Source: Chromohalobacter israelensis
Lineage (GTDB): Bacteria; Pseudomonadota; Gammaproteobacteria; Pseudomonadales; Halomonadaceae
Assembly: GCA_000761475.1 (NCBI GenBank)
Contig: JQNW01000004.1
Coordinates: 372,001 to 436,000, forward strand
Length of the DNA: 64,000 nucleotides
Direction of reading: 5' to 3'
Positions 27,493 to 36,742 of this stretch are shown here, in pieces; position 1 is the first letter of the stretch; each line of letters starts with the position of its first letter. The position numbers and the translations under genes were made by a program. The notes beneath the pieces are model-generated. The model made no database searches. It was not told the origin of the DNA and saw only the letters and a list, made by a program, of their open reading frames with translations.

Positions 27493-28962
27493 ATGAAACT
27501 CAACGATCCGCGTCTATTGCGTCAGTACGCCTATATCGATGGCAAATGGACCCATGGCGATGGGGGTCGCGAAGAAGCGGTCGTCGATCCCGCCACCGGT
27601 GAAGTGCTGGGGCACATTCCCTGGCTCGAGGCACCTCAATTGCGCGGCGCGGTGGACGCCGCGGACAGCGCCTTCGTCCAGTGGCGGGCATTGCGTGCCG
27701 ACGAGCGCGCCGAGCGGCTGCTGGCATGGTATGACCTGCTGATCGAGCACCGCGAGGATCTGGCGATCATCATGACACGGGAGCAGGGCAAGCCGTTGCC
27801 CGACGCGCGGGGTGAGGTCGAATACGGTGCCAGTTTCATCAAATGGTTCGCCGAGGAAGGCAAGCGCACCTTCGGTCAGACCATTCCCAGCCATATTCCC
27901 AATGCCGCACTGGGGACGCTCAAGGAACCGGTCGGAGTGGCGGCGTTGATCACGCCCTGGAACTTCCCGCTGGCAATGATCACGCGCAAGGCCGCCGCGG
28001 CGATGGCGGCGGGATGCACGGTCATCGTCAAGCCGGCCGGCGAGACGCCGTTCTCCGCACTGGCGTTGGCAGAACTCGCCGAACGGGCGGAGATTCCCGC
28101 CGGGGTCTTCAACGTGGTACTGGGCGAGCCGGCCGAGGTGTCCCAGCTGCTGTGCGACGAGGACCGCGTCAAGGCGCTATCGTTCACCGGCTCCACCCGC
28201 GTGGGACGGCTGTTGCTGGAGCAGTCCGCCAATAGCGTCAAGCGTGTCTCCCTGGAGCTGGGCGGCAATGCGCCGTTCATCGTCGGGCCCGACATGGACC
28301 CCGCCGAAGCCGCGCGTGCCGCGGTGGCCGCCAAGTTCCAGACCAGCGGTCAGGATTGCCTGGCGGCCAACCGGGTTCTGGTCCACGAGTCGATCCATGA
28401 CGAGTTCGTCGAGCAGTTCGTCGCCTGCATGGAAGCCCTCAAGGTCGGGAACGGGCTGGTGACCAACATCGATCTGGGGCCGCTGATCCATCAGCAGGCG
28501 GTGGAAAAGGCCGCCGCCATCGTCGACGACGCCATCTCGCGGGGGGCGACCCTGGTGCACGGCGATCAGTCCATGGCGCCGGGCCCCAACTTCTTCATGC
28601 CCACCTTGCTCACCGGGGTGACGCCGTACATGAAGGTCTGGCGCGAGGAGAACTTCTCGCCGGTGGCCGGCATCACCGCCTACAAGGACGACGATGAGGT
28701 CATCAAGCTGGCCAATGACACCGAGTATGGCCTGGCGGCGTATGTCTATACCCACGACATTCGGCGCATCTGGAAGCTCCTGCGGGCCCTGGAATACGGC
28801 ATGGTGGCGATCAACTCGGTGAAGATGACCGGCCCGCCGGTGCCTTTCGGCGGCGTCAAGCAGTCCGGCCTCGGCCGCGAAGGCGGCACCGCCGGCATCG
28901 AGGAATATCTGGAGACCAAGTATTACTGCCTGGGAGCGTTGGGCTCCGTGTCCGGAAGCTAG
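27493..28962 (+). CDS. doeC: Aspartate-semialdehyde dehydrogenase DoeC (aldehyde dehydrogenase family)
   Basis: 489 residues. Aldehyde dehydrogenase features: NAD site TPWNFPLAMITRK, FTGSTRVGRLL, the general base in LELGGNAPF and the catalytic cysteine in FQTSGQDCLAANR. By sequence it looks like a succinate-semialdehyde dehydrogenase; next to doeD and the ectoine genes it should be DoeC, oxidising aspartate semialdehyde to aspartate. The start at 27493 follows GGGAGGTAGC; an in-frame ATG 26 codons upstream lacks a site. Confidence 0.85.
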   Translation: MKLNDPRLLRQYAYIDGKWTHGDGGREEAVVDPATGEVLGHIPWLEAPQLRGAVDAADSAFVQWRALRADERAERLLAWYDLLIEHREDLAIIMTREQGKPLPDARGEVEYGASFIKWFAEEGKRTFGQTIPSHIPNAALGTLKEPVGVAALITPWNFPLAMITRKAAAAMAAGCTVIVKPAGETPFSALALAELAERAEIPAGVFNVVLGEPAEVSQLLCDEDRVKALSFTGSTRVGRLLLEQSANSVKRVSLELGGNAPFIVGPDMDPAEAARAAVAAKFQTSGQDCLAANRVLVHESIHDEFVEQFVACMEALKVGNGLVTNIDLGPLIHQQAVEKAAAIVDDAISRGATLVHGDQSMAPGPNFFMPTLLTGVTPYMKVWREENFSPVAGITAYKDDDEVIKLANDTEYGLAAYVYTHDIRRIWKLLRALEYGMVAINSVKMTGPPVPFGGVKQSGLGREGGTAGIEEYLETKYYCLGALGSVSGS

Positions 28963-29098
28963 GCTCGTTGTCACGAATCACGAGCCAACAAAGTGCGCGT
29001 GACTTGATAAACGTTTCTTTCACGACCCGGCAAGGTCAAGAGGGCTTTGCCGGTGACAAGACGTCGCGAGGGCGCTGTGAACCCTTCCCTGGGCGCTA

Positions 29099-29120
29099 CC
29101 TTTGCCATCCATGGCAAAGG
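29099..29120. repeat. 22-base palindrome between doeC and doeD
   Basis: CCTTTGCCAT and its exact complement ATGGCAAAGG are separated by CC, 114 bases before the doeD start. No T-run follows. It may be an operator for doeD or an RNA hairpin in the 271-base gap. It shares no half-site with the enuR-doeA repeat. Confidence 0.45.
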
Positions 29121-29233
29121 ACCCTCACGCCGCCTTGCCTCCGGCGCTCGTCATCGTGGGTGGGAAATGAGTTCTACGTCGTTTTTGACGTTCGGTTTAT
29201 CGGCGTGAGCCGAGACAATGATGGGAGAATGCC

Positions 29234-30640
29234 ATGAGTCAGCACCAAAACCTGATCGATCGCGACCGCAAGGTGACCTTTCACGCCTCCACGCATCTGC
29301 GCGATTTCGCCCATGGCGAGGCGCCGGGACGCGTGATGGCCGGCGGTGAAGGCATCCATGTCGTCGACAAGGACGGCCGCGAGTTCATCGATGGTTTCGC
29401 GGGGCTTTATTGCGTCAATATCGGTTACGGCCGTACCGAGGTCGCCGAGGCGATTCACCGCCAGGCACTGGAGCTGGCGTATTACCACACCTACGTCGGC
29501 CATTCGAACGAGCCGCAGATCCAGCTTTCCGAGAAGATCCTCGAGCTGGCGGGCCCCGGGATGTCCAAGGTCTATTACGGGATGTCGGGGAGTGACGCCA
29601 ACGAGACCCAGCTCAAGATCGTGCGTTATTACAACAACGTGCTGGGACGGCCGCAGAAGAAGAAGGTGATCGCGCGTCAGCGGGGGTATCACGGATCCGG
29701 CATCGCCTCCGGCTCGCTGACGGGGCTCAAGGCCTTCCACGACCACTTCGACCTGCCCATCGAGGGCATCCTGCATACCGAGGCGCCTTACTACTATCAT
29801 CGTGGCGCCGAGCGCGAGGGCATGAGCGAGCGCGACTTTTCCGCGCATTGTGCCGCCAAGCTCGAGGAGATGATCCTGGCCGAAGGGCCGGAGACCGTGG
29901 CGGCCTTCATCGGCGAGCCGGTATTGGGCACCGGGGGCATCGTGCCGCCGCCCGAGGGTTACTGGGAGGCGATCCAGGGTGTGCTTGCCAAGTACGACGT
30001 GCTGCTGATCGCCGATGAGGTGGTCTGCGGCTTCGGTCGCATCGGCGCCGACTTCGGCAGCCATCATTACGCCATCAAGCCCGACCTGATCACCATCGCC
30101 AAGGGCTTGACCAGCGCCTACCAGCCGCTTTCCGGGGTCATCGTCGGCGATCGCGTGTGGCAGGTGCTGGAGCAGGGCACGGGCGAGTTCGGCCCCATCG
30201 GCCATGGCTGGACCTACTCCGGCCACGCCCTGGGCTGTGCCGCCGGCCTCGCCAACCTGGCGATCATCGAGCGCGAAGGGCTGACCGCCAATGCCGCCGA
30301 GACCGGCGCCTATCTGCAGCAATGCATGCAGCAGACGTTCGGCGAGCACCCGCTGGTCGGCGAGGTGCGAGGCGTGGGCATGCTGGCGGCGCTGGAGTTC
30401 TCGCCCGCGCCGGCCAGGCGGGCGTTCTTCGATCCGGCCCTCAAGGTCGGGCCGCGGGTGAGTGCCGCGGCGATGAGCGAGAACCTGATCGCGCGTGCCA
30501 TGCCGCAGGGCGACATCCTCGGCTTTGCGCCGCCGCTGGTGACGACTCGTGCGGAGGTCGACGAGATCGTGGCCCGCGCCAAGCGGGCGGTGGACAAGGT
30601 GACCGACGAGCTGACCCGCTCGGGGGACTTGAAAGCGTGA
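29234..30640 (+). CDS. doeD: L-2,4-diaminobutyrate transaminase DoeD
   Basis: 468 residues, class III (omega) aminotransferase. GMSGSDANETQLK contacts PLP phosphate, the aspartate is in LLIADEVVCGFGRIG and the Schiff-base lysine in ITIAKGLTSAYQPLSG. In ectoine breakdown it turns diaminobutyrate into aspartate semialdehyde for DoeC. A GGGAGAATGCC site precedes the ATG. Many omega-transaminases look alike; the pathway assignment comes from the neighbours. Confidence 0.85.
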   Translation: MSQHQNLIDRDRKVTFHASTHLRDFAHGEAPGRVMAGGEGIHVVDKDGREFIDGFAGLYCVNIGYGRTEVAEAIHRQALELAYYHTYVGHSNEPQIQLSEKILELAGPGMSKVYYGMSGSDANETQLKIVRYYNNVLGRPQKKKVIARQRGYHGSGIASGSLTGLKAFHDHFDLPIEGILHTEAPYYYHRGAEREGMSERDFSAHCAAKLEEMILAEGPETVAAFIGEPVLGTGGIVPPPEGYWEAIQGVLAKYDVLLIADEVVCGFGRIGADFGSHHYAIKPDLITIAKGLTSAYQPLSGVIVGDRVWQVLEQGTGEFGPIGHGWTYSGHALGCAAGLANLAIIEREGLTANAAETGAYLQQCMQQTFGEHPLVGEVRGVGMLAALEFSPAPARRAFFDPALKVGPRVSAAAMSENLIARAMPQGDILGFAPPLVTTRAEVDEIVARAKRAVDKVTDELTRSGDLKA

Positions 30641-30698
30641 ACGTGGCTTGCCTACCGTGGACAGGGCGAGCCCGTGGCAGGCGACGAGAGAGCGATCC

Positions 30699-31694
30699 AT
30701 GACCGAGTCCCAGCCCGATATCAGCCTGGCATCGATCTACCGGGCGCGTGCGCGCCTGCAGGGGCAGGTGACGCGCACGCCGCTGGTACGTTCGCAGGCG
30801 CTGTCGCGGCGTTTCGCGGCCGACGTGTTCCTCAAGCTGGAGACCTGCCAGCCCACCGGCGCGTTCAAGCTGCGCGGCGCCACCAACATGCTCGCGGCCT
30901 TGCTCGAACGGGACGGACGCGAGGCGTTGGCGCGCGGTGTGACCACGGCCTCGACGGGCAACCATGGGCGCGCCGTGGCGTATGCGGCGCGTCAGCTCGG
31001 GCTGCCGGCGACCATCTGCGTATCGCGCCTGGTGCCCGAGAACAAGGTCGAGGCCATCGAGGCGCTGGGCGCCGAGGCCCGCCGCGTCGGAGACAGTCAG
31101 GATGATGCCTTCGCCGAGGTCGATCGCCTGGTGGCCTCGGGCATGACGGCGATTCCCCCCTTCGACGATCCGCTGATCGTGAGCGGGCAGGGCACCATCG
31201 GCCTCGAACTCATGGAAGATCAGCCGGCGCTCGACCGGGTCATCGTCGGGCTGTCCGGCGGCGGCCTGCTGGGCGGTATCGGGGCAGCCGTGAAGGCGAT
31301 TCGTCCGGCGACGCGCGTGACCGGTGTCAGCCTCGCCCGGGGAGCGGCCATGTGGGAGAGCCTGCAGGCCGGGCATCCGGTAAACGTCGAGGAGGTCGCC
31401 AGTCTCGGCGACTCGCTGGGCGGCGGTATCGGCCTGAACAATCGTTACACCCTCAACCTGGTGCGCAGCGTGATGGACGATCATCATCAGGTGTCGGAAG
31501 TCGCCATCGCCCGCGCCATGGTCGAATTGCTCGCTACCGAGAAAATGCTGGTCGAGGGTGCGGCGGCCGTGGGGCTGGCGGCGCTCGACGAGCATGCCCT
31601 CGACATTCGCGGCCAGCGTGTCGCACTGATCGTCTCCGGTAACGGCGTCTCGCTCGATACCCTCGACCGCGCCCGGGCGCTCGCCGGCCGGTAA
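30699..31694 (+). CDS. eutB: EutB, hydroxyectoine-utilisation threonine dehydratase-like enzyme
   Basis: 331 residues, PLP fold-type II. The PLP lysine is in PTGAFKLRGATN, with the glycine loop STGNHGRAVAYAA and VGLSGGGLLGGI. It resembles serine/threonine dehydratases, but its pairing with an ornithine cyclodeaminase-like gene next to ectoine genes is the eutB-eutC arrangement of hydroxyectoine degraders. It is thought to act on hydroxylated diaminobutyrate intermediates. The exact reaction is not visible from sequence. Start chosen after GACGAGAGAG. Confidence 0.8.
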   Translation: MTESQPDISLASIYRARARLQGQVTRTPLVRSQALSRRFAADVFLKLETCQPTGAFKLRGATNMLAALLERDGREALARGVTTASTGNHGRAVAYAARQLGLPATICVSRLVPENKVEAIEALGAEARRVGDSQDDAFAEVDRLVASGMTAIPPFDDPLIVSGQGTIGLELMEDQPALDRVIVGLSGGGLLGGIGAAVKAIRPATRVTGVSLARGAAMWESLQAGHPVNVEEVASLGDSLGGGIGLNNRYTLNLVRSVMDDHHQVSEVAIARAMVELLATEKMLVEGAAAVGLAALDEHALDIRGQRVALIVSGNGVSLDTLDRARALAGR

Positions 31695-31740
31695 GTGTTC
31701 CCGGCTTCTCTCTTTCTCTATTTGCCGACGGGAGGACGTC

Positions 31741-32700
31741 ATGCAACTCCACCAACGCGAGGCGATCGAGGCCGCCGTGTCCCTGGATACGGCAGCCCTG
31801 GCCGCCATCGAGTCAGGCTTCGCGGCACTGGGACGCGGCGAGGTCGTGCAGCCGCCGATCCTGTCGATGGCCATCGAAGAGGCCAACGGGGAGGTCGACG
31901 TCAAGACCGCGCACATTCGCGGTTTCGAGCGCTTCGCCATCAAGGTGAGCCCGGGCTTCTTCGACAATCCCAAGCAGGGGCTGCCCAGCCTCAACGGGCT
32001 GATGATGGTGTTCTCGGCCCGGACCGGGGTGGTGGACGCCGTGCTCTTCGATGAAGGCTATTTGACGGCGGTGCGTACTGCCTTGGCCGGCGCCTTGTCG
32101 GCCAGGTACCTGGCGCGCGAGAACAGTCGCCGCGTGGCGGTGCTCGGCGCGGGCGAGCAGGCCGAGCTGCAGATCGAGGCGTTGCGCCTGGTGCGAGACA
32201 TCGACAGCGTCGACGTCTGGGCGCGCCGCCGCGAGGCCGCCGAGGCGTATGCCGAGCGCCTGCGGCAGCGCGGCTTGACGGTCAACGTGCACGACGATGT
32301 GCATGCGGCCTGCCGCGCGGCGGATATCATCGTCACCGCCACGCCCTCGACGGCGCCGATTCTGGAAGCCGCCGACCTGCCCGAAGGCGTGCACGTCACG
32401 GCGATGGGCTCGGATAGCCCGGACAAGCGCGAGCTCGCCGACAGCGTGATGACGCGTGCCGACGCCTTCGTCTGCGATACTCGCGCGCAAAGCGAGTGCA
32501 ACGGCGAACTCAAGGCCTTCGTCAAGGCCGGCGAGGCACGCGCCGAGGTTCCCTTCAAGGTATACGAGCTCGGCGAGGTCATCGACAAGCGACTGCCGCT
32601 GCGCTTGTCGGAGGCCAGCATCACCGTCTGCGATCTCACCGGAACCGGGGTCCAGGATACGGCGATCGCGAATTACGCGCTGCAGCGCTTGACGACCTAG
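31741..32700 (+). CDS. eutC: EutC, ornithine cyclodeaminase-like hydroxyectoine-utilisation enzyme
   Basis: 319 residues, ornithine cyclodeaminase/mu-crystallin family. The NAD(P) motif VAVLGAGEQAELQIEAL lies near residue 135, and the catalytic aspartate region is HVTAMGSDSPDKREL. It follows eutB by 46 bases after a GGGAGGACGTC site. In hydroxyectoine degraders eutA-eutB-eutC occur together; eutA (a racemase-like gene) is not found in this window. It closes the ectoine region. Confidence 0.82.
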   Translation: MQLHQREAIEAAVSLDTAALAAIESGFAALGRGEVVQPPILSMAIEEANGEVDVKTAHIRGFERFAIKVSPGFFDNPKQGLPSLNGLMMVFSARTGVVDAVLFDEGYLTAVRTALAGALSARYLARENSRRVAVLGAGEQAELQIEALRLVRDIDSVDVWARRREAAEAYAERLRQRGLTVNVHDDVHAACRAADIIVTATPSTAPILEAADLPEGVHVTAMGSDSPDKRELADSVMTRADAFVCDTRAQSECNGELKAFVKAGEARAEVPFKVYELGEVIDKRLPLRLSEASITVCDLTGTGVQDTAIANYALQRLTT

Positions 32701-32822
32701 GCCGCGGCACGTCCCCTGCCATCCAATCGTCACGCGCTTGCCATGCCGGCGTCATGGCCGCGCCCGATGCTGAGGGTTCATGGATACCGCGCATGTCATG
32801 GACACTCAGTGGGGAGGGGGCA

Positions 32823-34373
32823 ATGCGTTATTCCCGTCGCGATGTATTGGGGTGGGGCGTCAAGGCCGGGGTCGCGCTCGGCGCGGCGTCGCTGGCACCG
32901 TCGATCGTGCTGGCCGAGTCACGGCGTCCCCGCGTGACCTCGGGGGTGATGAGCGGCGACATGCTGCACGACCGGGCGATGCTCTGGTCGCGCAGCGACC
33001 GTCCCGCCCTGATGCTCGTCGAGCTGGCCGACAATCCCGCCTTCCGTGGCGCGCGGCAGTTGCGCGGCCCCGAGGTGCTGCCCAGCGGTGGCCTGGTCGG
33101 CAAGCTGGACGTCGCAGGACTCGGTGACATCGACACCCTGCATTATCGCGTGCGTTTCGCCGCGCTGGATGACCCGCGTGCCCTGAGCGAGCCGGTCGAG
33201 GGGCGTCTGCGCCTGCCGCCCTCCCGGGCGCGGGACGTGCGCTTCGTGTGGTCCGGCGATACGGTCGGGCAAGGCTGGGGCATCGATGAATCGCGTGGCG
33301 GCATGACGATCTATGACACCATGCGCCGTCAGCGTCCGGATTTCTTCATCCACTCCGGCGACACCGTCTACGCCGACGGTCCTCTGGAAGAAAGCGTGAC
33401 CCTCGCCAATGGCGAGACCTGGCGCAACGTGGTCACCCCGGCCAAGCGCAAGGTGGCGGAAACGCTGGACGAGTATCGCGGCCAGCACACCTACAACCTG
33501 CTCGATGCCAACCTGCGGCGCTTCAATGCCGAGGTGCCCATGCTCGCGCAATGGGACGATCACGAGACGACCAACAACTGGTACCCCGGCGAGCGGCTCG
33601 AGGACGAGCGCTACACGGAAAGAAACGTGTCGCTGTTGGCGGCGCGCGGGCGTCAGGCCTTTCTCGAACATACCCCGATTCGCCAGCGCTCGACCGCGCC
33701 GGGACGCATCCATCGGCGCTTTGCGTATGGGCCCTCGCTCGAGGTCTTCATGCTCGACATGCGAACCTATCGTGGCGCCAACAGCCGCAATCGCCAGACC
33801 GAGCGCTCCGCGCAGACGGCTTTTCTGGGGGAGGATCAGTTCGACTGGCTGCACCTCTCGCTGAAGGCGTCCACGGCGACATGGAAGGTCATCGCCTCGG
33901 ACATGCCCATCGGTCTGGTGGTCAGCGATGGCGAGGCGTACGAGGCTATCGCCAACGGGGATGCGGGCGCTCCCCTGGGGCGTGAGCGTGAGATCGCCAG
34001 GCTGCTGCGGTCGATCCGGGACGACAAGATCCACAACGTGGTGTGGCTGACGGCGGATGTTCACTACACGGCCGCGCATCACTATTCGCCGGAGCGTGCC
34101 CGTTTCCAGGAGTTCACGCCCTTCTGGGAATTCGTCAGCGGTCCGTTGCATGCCGGCACCTTCGGCCCCGGCGCGCTGGACGCGACCTTCGGGCCGGAAG
34201 TGGTTTTCCAGAAGGCTCCGCCCGACGGCGAGTTGAACCTGCCGCCATCCCGGGGCTATCAATTCTTCGGCCAGGTCGATCTCGACGGCGACAGCGAGAC
34301 GTTGACCGTGAGCCTGATGGATGCCGCCGGCAACACGCTGCATCGTCAGCAGCTGACGCCGGAGACGGCGTAA
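32823..34373 (+). CDS. phoD: PhoD-family alkaline phosphatase/phosphodiesterase
   Basis: 516 residues with a Tat signal (SRRDVLGWGVKAGVALGAAS), so export is folded, with metals. The metallophosphatase ligands are seen in RFVWSGDT, DFFIHSGDTVYADGP, MLAQWDDHETTNNW and VVWLTADVHYTAAHH. PhoD enzymes hydrolyse phosphate mono- and diesters outside the inner membrane and use Ca/Fe. A GGAGGGGG site precedes the ATG. No Pho box was recognised. It stands alone 122 bases after eutC. Confidence 0.88.
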   Translation: MRYSRRDVLGWGVKAGVALGAASLAPSIVLAESRRPRVTSGVMSGDMLHDRAMLWSRSDRPALMLVELADNPAFRGARQLRGPEVLPSGGLVGKLDVAGLGDIDTLHYRVRFAALDDPRALSEPVEGRLRLPPSRARDVRFVWSGDTVGQGWGIDESRGGMTIYDTMRRQRPDFFIHSGDTVYADGPLEESVTLANGETWRNVVTPAKRKVAETLDEYRGQHTYNLLDANLRRFNAEVPMLAQWDDHETTNNWYPGERLEDERYTERNVSLLAARGRQAFLEHTPIRQRSTAPGRIHRRFAYGPSLEVFMLDMRTYRGANSRNRQTERSAQTAFLGEDQFDWLHLSLKASTATWKVIASDMPIGLVVSDGEAYEAIANGDAGAPLGREREIARLLRSIRDDKIHNVVWLTADVHYTAAHHYSPERARFQEFTPFWEFVSGPLHAGTFGPGALDATFGPEVVFQKAPPDGELNLPPSRGYQFFGQVDLDGDSETLTVSLMDAAGNTLHRQQLTPETA

Positions 34374-34435
34374 TACGAGCCCCCGGCCCGCATCGCCGCG
34401 TTCCGACATTGAAGCTTGAGAACGGCAGGGCGATG

Positions 34436-35044
34436 CTACGAAGCGATAAGCGGCAAGGCGACGTATTCATACCCGATGATCAGGCCTGTAAGGGCCAGGA
34501 GAAGCGCCAGGATACGATTGACGAGTCGCAGCAGGGCGTGATCATGAATGGCTTTTCCCATCGCGCTGCCCAGTAATGCGTAGCTTCCTGGCGCGCCGGT
34601 CGCCAGTACGCCGATGAGCAGCGCCACCATGATGAGGTCTGGCCCTTCTATCTGCATTGCGGGTAGCTGGATGGTCGCGATAGGCAGTGTGGCCACGATG
34701 CCTTTGGGGTTGAGTAATTGCATCAACACCCCTTCCTTGAAGCGCAAGGGACGCGATACCGCATCCACATCGGTCCTGTGAGGAGTGGATCTGGCTATCT
34801 TGATCGACAGGTAAAGAATGTAAAACGTGCCGAGCGCACTGATGACCAGGAGTGTCTTTCCCTGGATGAACACGCTTCCCAGCCAGCCAAACAGTAGAAG
34901 CATCAGCCACATCGCTGTGCCGACGCCGATGAAAAATCCTGTCGATTCCTTGGCTTGCCCATTGATTCCGGCATTCAGGCCGAGCAGGTTCACCGGCCCG
35001 GGCGTGTACATCACGCTTATGGCATAGGCGAGCATCGCGAGCAT
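34436..35044 (-). CDS. LysE-family amino-acid exporter
   Basis: 202 residues, about six membrane helices. The LysE start signature AISVMYTPGPVNLLGLNAG is clear, and LLNPKGIVATLP is a second family motif. It exports an amino acid or related small molecule; the substrate is not predictable. It follows the AraC-type regulator by 17 bases on the same strand, so the regulator and exporter form one operon. Confidence 0.88.
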   Translation of the reverse strand: MLAMLAYAISVMYTPGPVNLLGLNAGINGQAKESTGFFIGVGTAMWLMLLLFGWLGSVFIQGKTLLVISALGTFYILYLSIKIARSTPHRTDVDAVSRPLRFKEGVLMQLLNPKGIVATLPIATIQLPAMQIEGPDLIMVALLIGVLATGAPGSYALLGSAMGKAIHDHALLRLVNRILALLLALTGLIIGYEYVALPLIAS

Positions 35045-35061
35045 GAGGGTTTCCTGTCTTG

Positions 35062-35892
35062 CTAGGCGAAAATGTGGGCTTGGTATTGTCGTGGTGTCAT
35101 GCCGTAAATCCGCTTGAAACGACGGTTGAAGTGACTGAGGTCAGCAAAGCCGCAGCATAAGGCAGCCTCCATGACACTCTCGCCGTTTTCGAGGTGGCGC
35201 CGGGCGGCATTGACCCTGCAGTTCAATACATATTGGTGCGGCGTAATGCCGTACTGTGTCCTGAACGTTCTCAGGAAGTGATACTTGGAAATGCTGGCGG
35301 CATGGCTGATGTCATCCAGGCTGATATCGTATCTGGCATTTTCATGGATGAAGTCCTTCGCCCTTTCGAGCAGCGAGTCCGGCCGCCTGGCCCGCTCGTT
35401 GGGGGCAAAGTTTCCGGCGCGCTCGGCCAGACGAGCCGCAATGCGATACAGCGCATATTCTTGCTCGATCTGGCTCGTCTCCTGTTCCTCGATCATGCGT
35501 GACAGGGCGATGATCTCGTCGCGCAAGGGAACATCTTTCGTGAGGGTGGGGGCCAGGCGGGCGGCCTGCAGGCCTTGCACGCCCATGGCATTGGCAATGA
35601 GCGGGTCGAGCTCGTCGGGATGAATATAGAGCATGACATAATCGAGGGCGTCGCCGCCCCCGGCGTGGCCGTCATGCACTTCATCGGGATGCAAAGTGAT
35701 CACGCTACCTGGTGGGCTGCGGTGAAATTCACCGTTGCTGAAGAAATCCTGACGTCCCGCCAGCGTGACACCCAGGGCATATTCTTCATGCGCATGCCGG
35801 TCGTACTGGAAGTCGTTCATCGTGGCATGCAATGCCGTCATGCGTGCCACATGCCGGCTTTTCATGAACCGGAAACGACTCGTGGATTGCAT
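35062..35892 (-). CDS. AraC-family regulator of the adjacent LysE exporter
   Basis: 276 residues. Residues about 15-100 are a cupin-like sensor (RHAHEEYALGVTLAGRQDFF, GSVITLHPDEVHDGHAG); residues about 180-276 hold two AraC helix-turn-helix motifs (ISLDDISHAASISKYHFLRTF and GFADLSHFNRRFKRIYGMTP). The ATG at 35892 has AAGGAGG at 6 bases. It likely senses an amino acid and turns on the exporter. Confidence 0.88.
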   Translation of the reverse strand: MQSTSRFRFMKSRHVARMTALHATMNDFQYDRHAHEEYALGVTLAGRQDFFSNGEFHRSPPGSVITLHPDEVHDGHAGGGDALDYVMLYIHPDELDPLIANAMGVQGLQAARLAPTLTKDVPLRDEIIALSRMIEEQETSQIEQEYALYRIAARLAERAGNFAPNERARRPDSLLERAKDFIHENARYDISLDDISHAASISKYHFLRTFRTQYGITPHQYVLNCRVNAARRHLENGESVMEAALCCGFADLSHFNRRFKRIYGMTPRQYQAHIFA

Positions 35893-36101
35893 GGTGTCCT
35901 CCTTACGACCCGGTCGTGCCATGACAACGCCACTCTAGCGCGTCACGCGGGAGCGGGCTTGAACGATATTGCGCACTTTGTGCTTTCGGCGAGCCGGATG
36001 CGCGCACCCAGGACCATGGCGGGCCCGTCCGCTTCATCTCGGCATGACGAGCGCGTCCTGCTAGGCTGCAATCTCGGTTCATGGAGGAGCAAGGGACGCG
36101 C

Positions 36102-36704
36102 ATGACGGAAGAGCGGCGGCAGGAACTCGCGGGATTGTCACAACTTCTCGACCGGATCGGGCAGGCGCCGCGTACCGATGTCGAGCGCATACGGCTGGGC
36201 GAGATGCTGCAGGCGGTCGGCCAAGGCTCCTTCGGGCCATTGCTGCTGGTGCCCGGCGTGATCACGCTCTTGCCGCTGGTGGGCGACATCCCCGGGGTGC
36301 CCACGCTCATGGCGCTGCTGGTGCTATTGGTGGCGGGCCAGCTGCTGGTCGGGCGGCGCACATTCTGGCTACCGCAATGGCTGCTGAAGCGTTCGGTGCC
36401 CCACGGCAAGCTCGATCGGGCGCTGACGTGGATGCACAAGCCTGCGCGCGTCATCGACCGTGGCTTGAAACCGCGCCTGACCTGGCTGACGCAGCGTGCC
36501 GGGACCTACCTCATCGCGATTTTCTGCTTTCTCATCGCCCTGGCCATGCCGCTGATGGAAGTGGTGCCTTTCTCCGCCAACGGCGCGGGCCTGGCCTTGA
36601 TGATGTTCGGCCTGTCACTGATGGCCAACGACGGTCTCTGGGCGCTGCTGGCGCTGATTCTCACCGGCGGCACGGTGGGAGCGGTGATCGTCGCGTTGCT
36701 GTGA
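36102..36704 (+). CDS. ExoD-family membrane protein
   Basis: 200 residues with a family-typical cytoplasmic start and four hydrophobic stretches (GPLLLVPGVITLLPLVGDIP, GVPTLMALLVLLVAGQLL, YLIAIFCFLIALAMPLMEVV and the C-terminal pair). ExoD affects exopolysaccharide production and alkali tolerance in rhizobia; here no polysaccharide genes are close. Start at 36102 with AAGGGA; an in-frame ATG seven codons earlier is possible. Confidence 0.8.
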   Translation: MTEERRQELAGLSQLLDRIGQAPRTDVERIRLGEMLQAVGQGSFGPLLLVPGVITLLPLVGDIPGVPTLMALLVLLVAGQLLVGRRTFWLPQWLLKRSVPHGKLDRALTWMHKPARVIDRGLKPRLTWLTQRAGTYLIAIFCFLIALAMPLMEVVPFSANGAGLALMMFGLSLMANDGLWALLALILTGGTVGAVIVALL

Positions 36705-36742
36705 GACGCCGGTACCGGCAGGCGATGGTGGGCTGATGCCTG

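Noticed and set aside
29174..30700. A 508-codon minus-strand frame
   Set aside because: Antisense to doeD, whose PLP motifs are complete.
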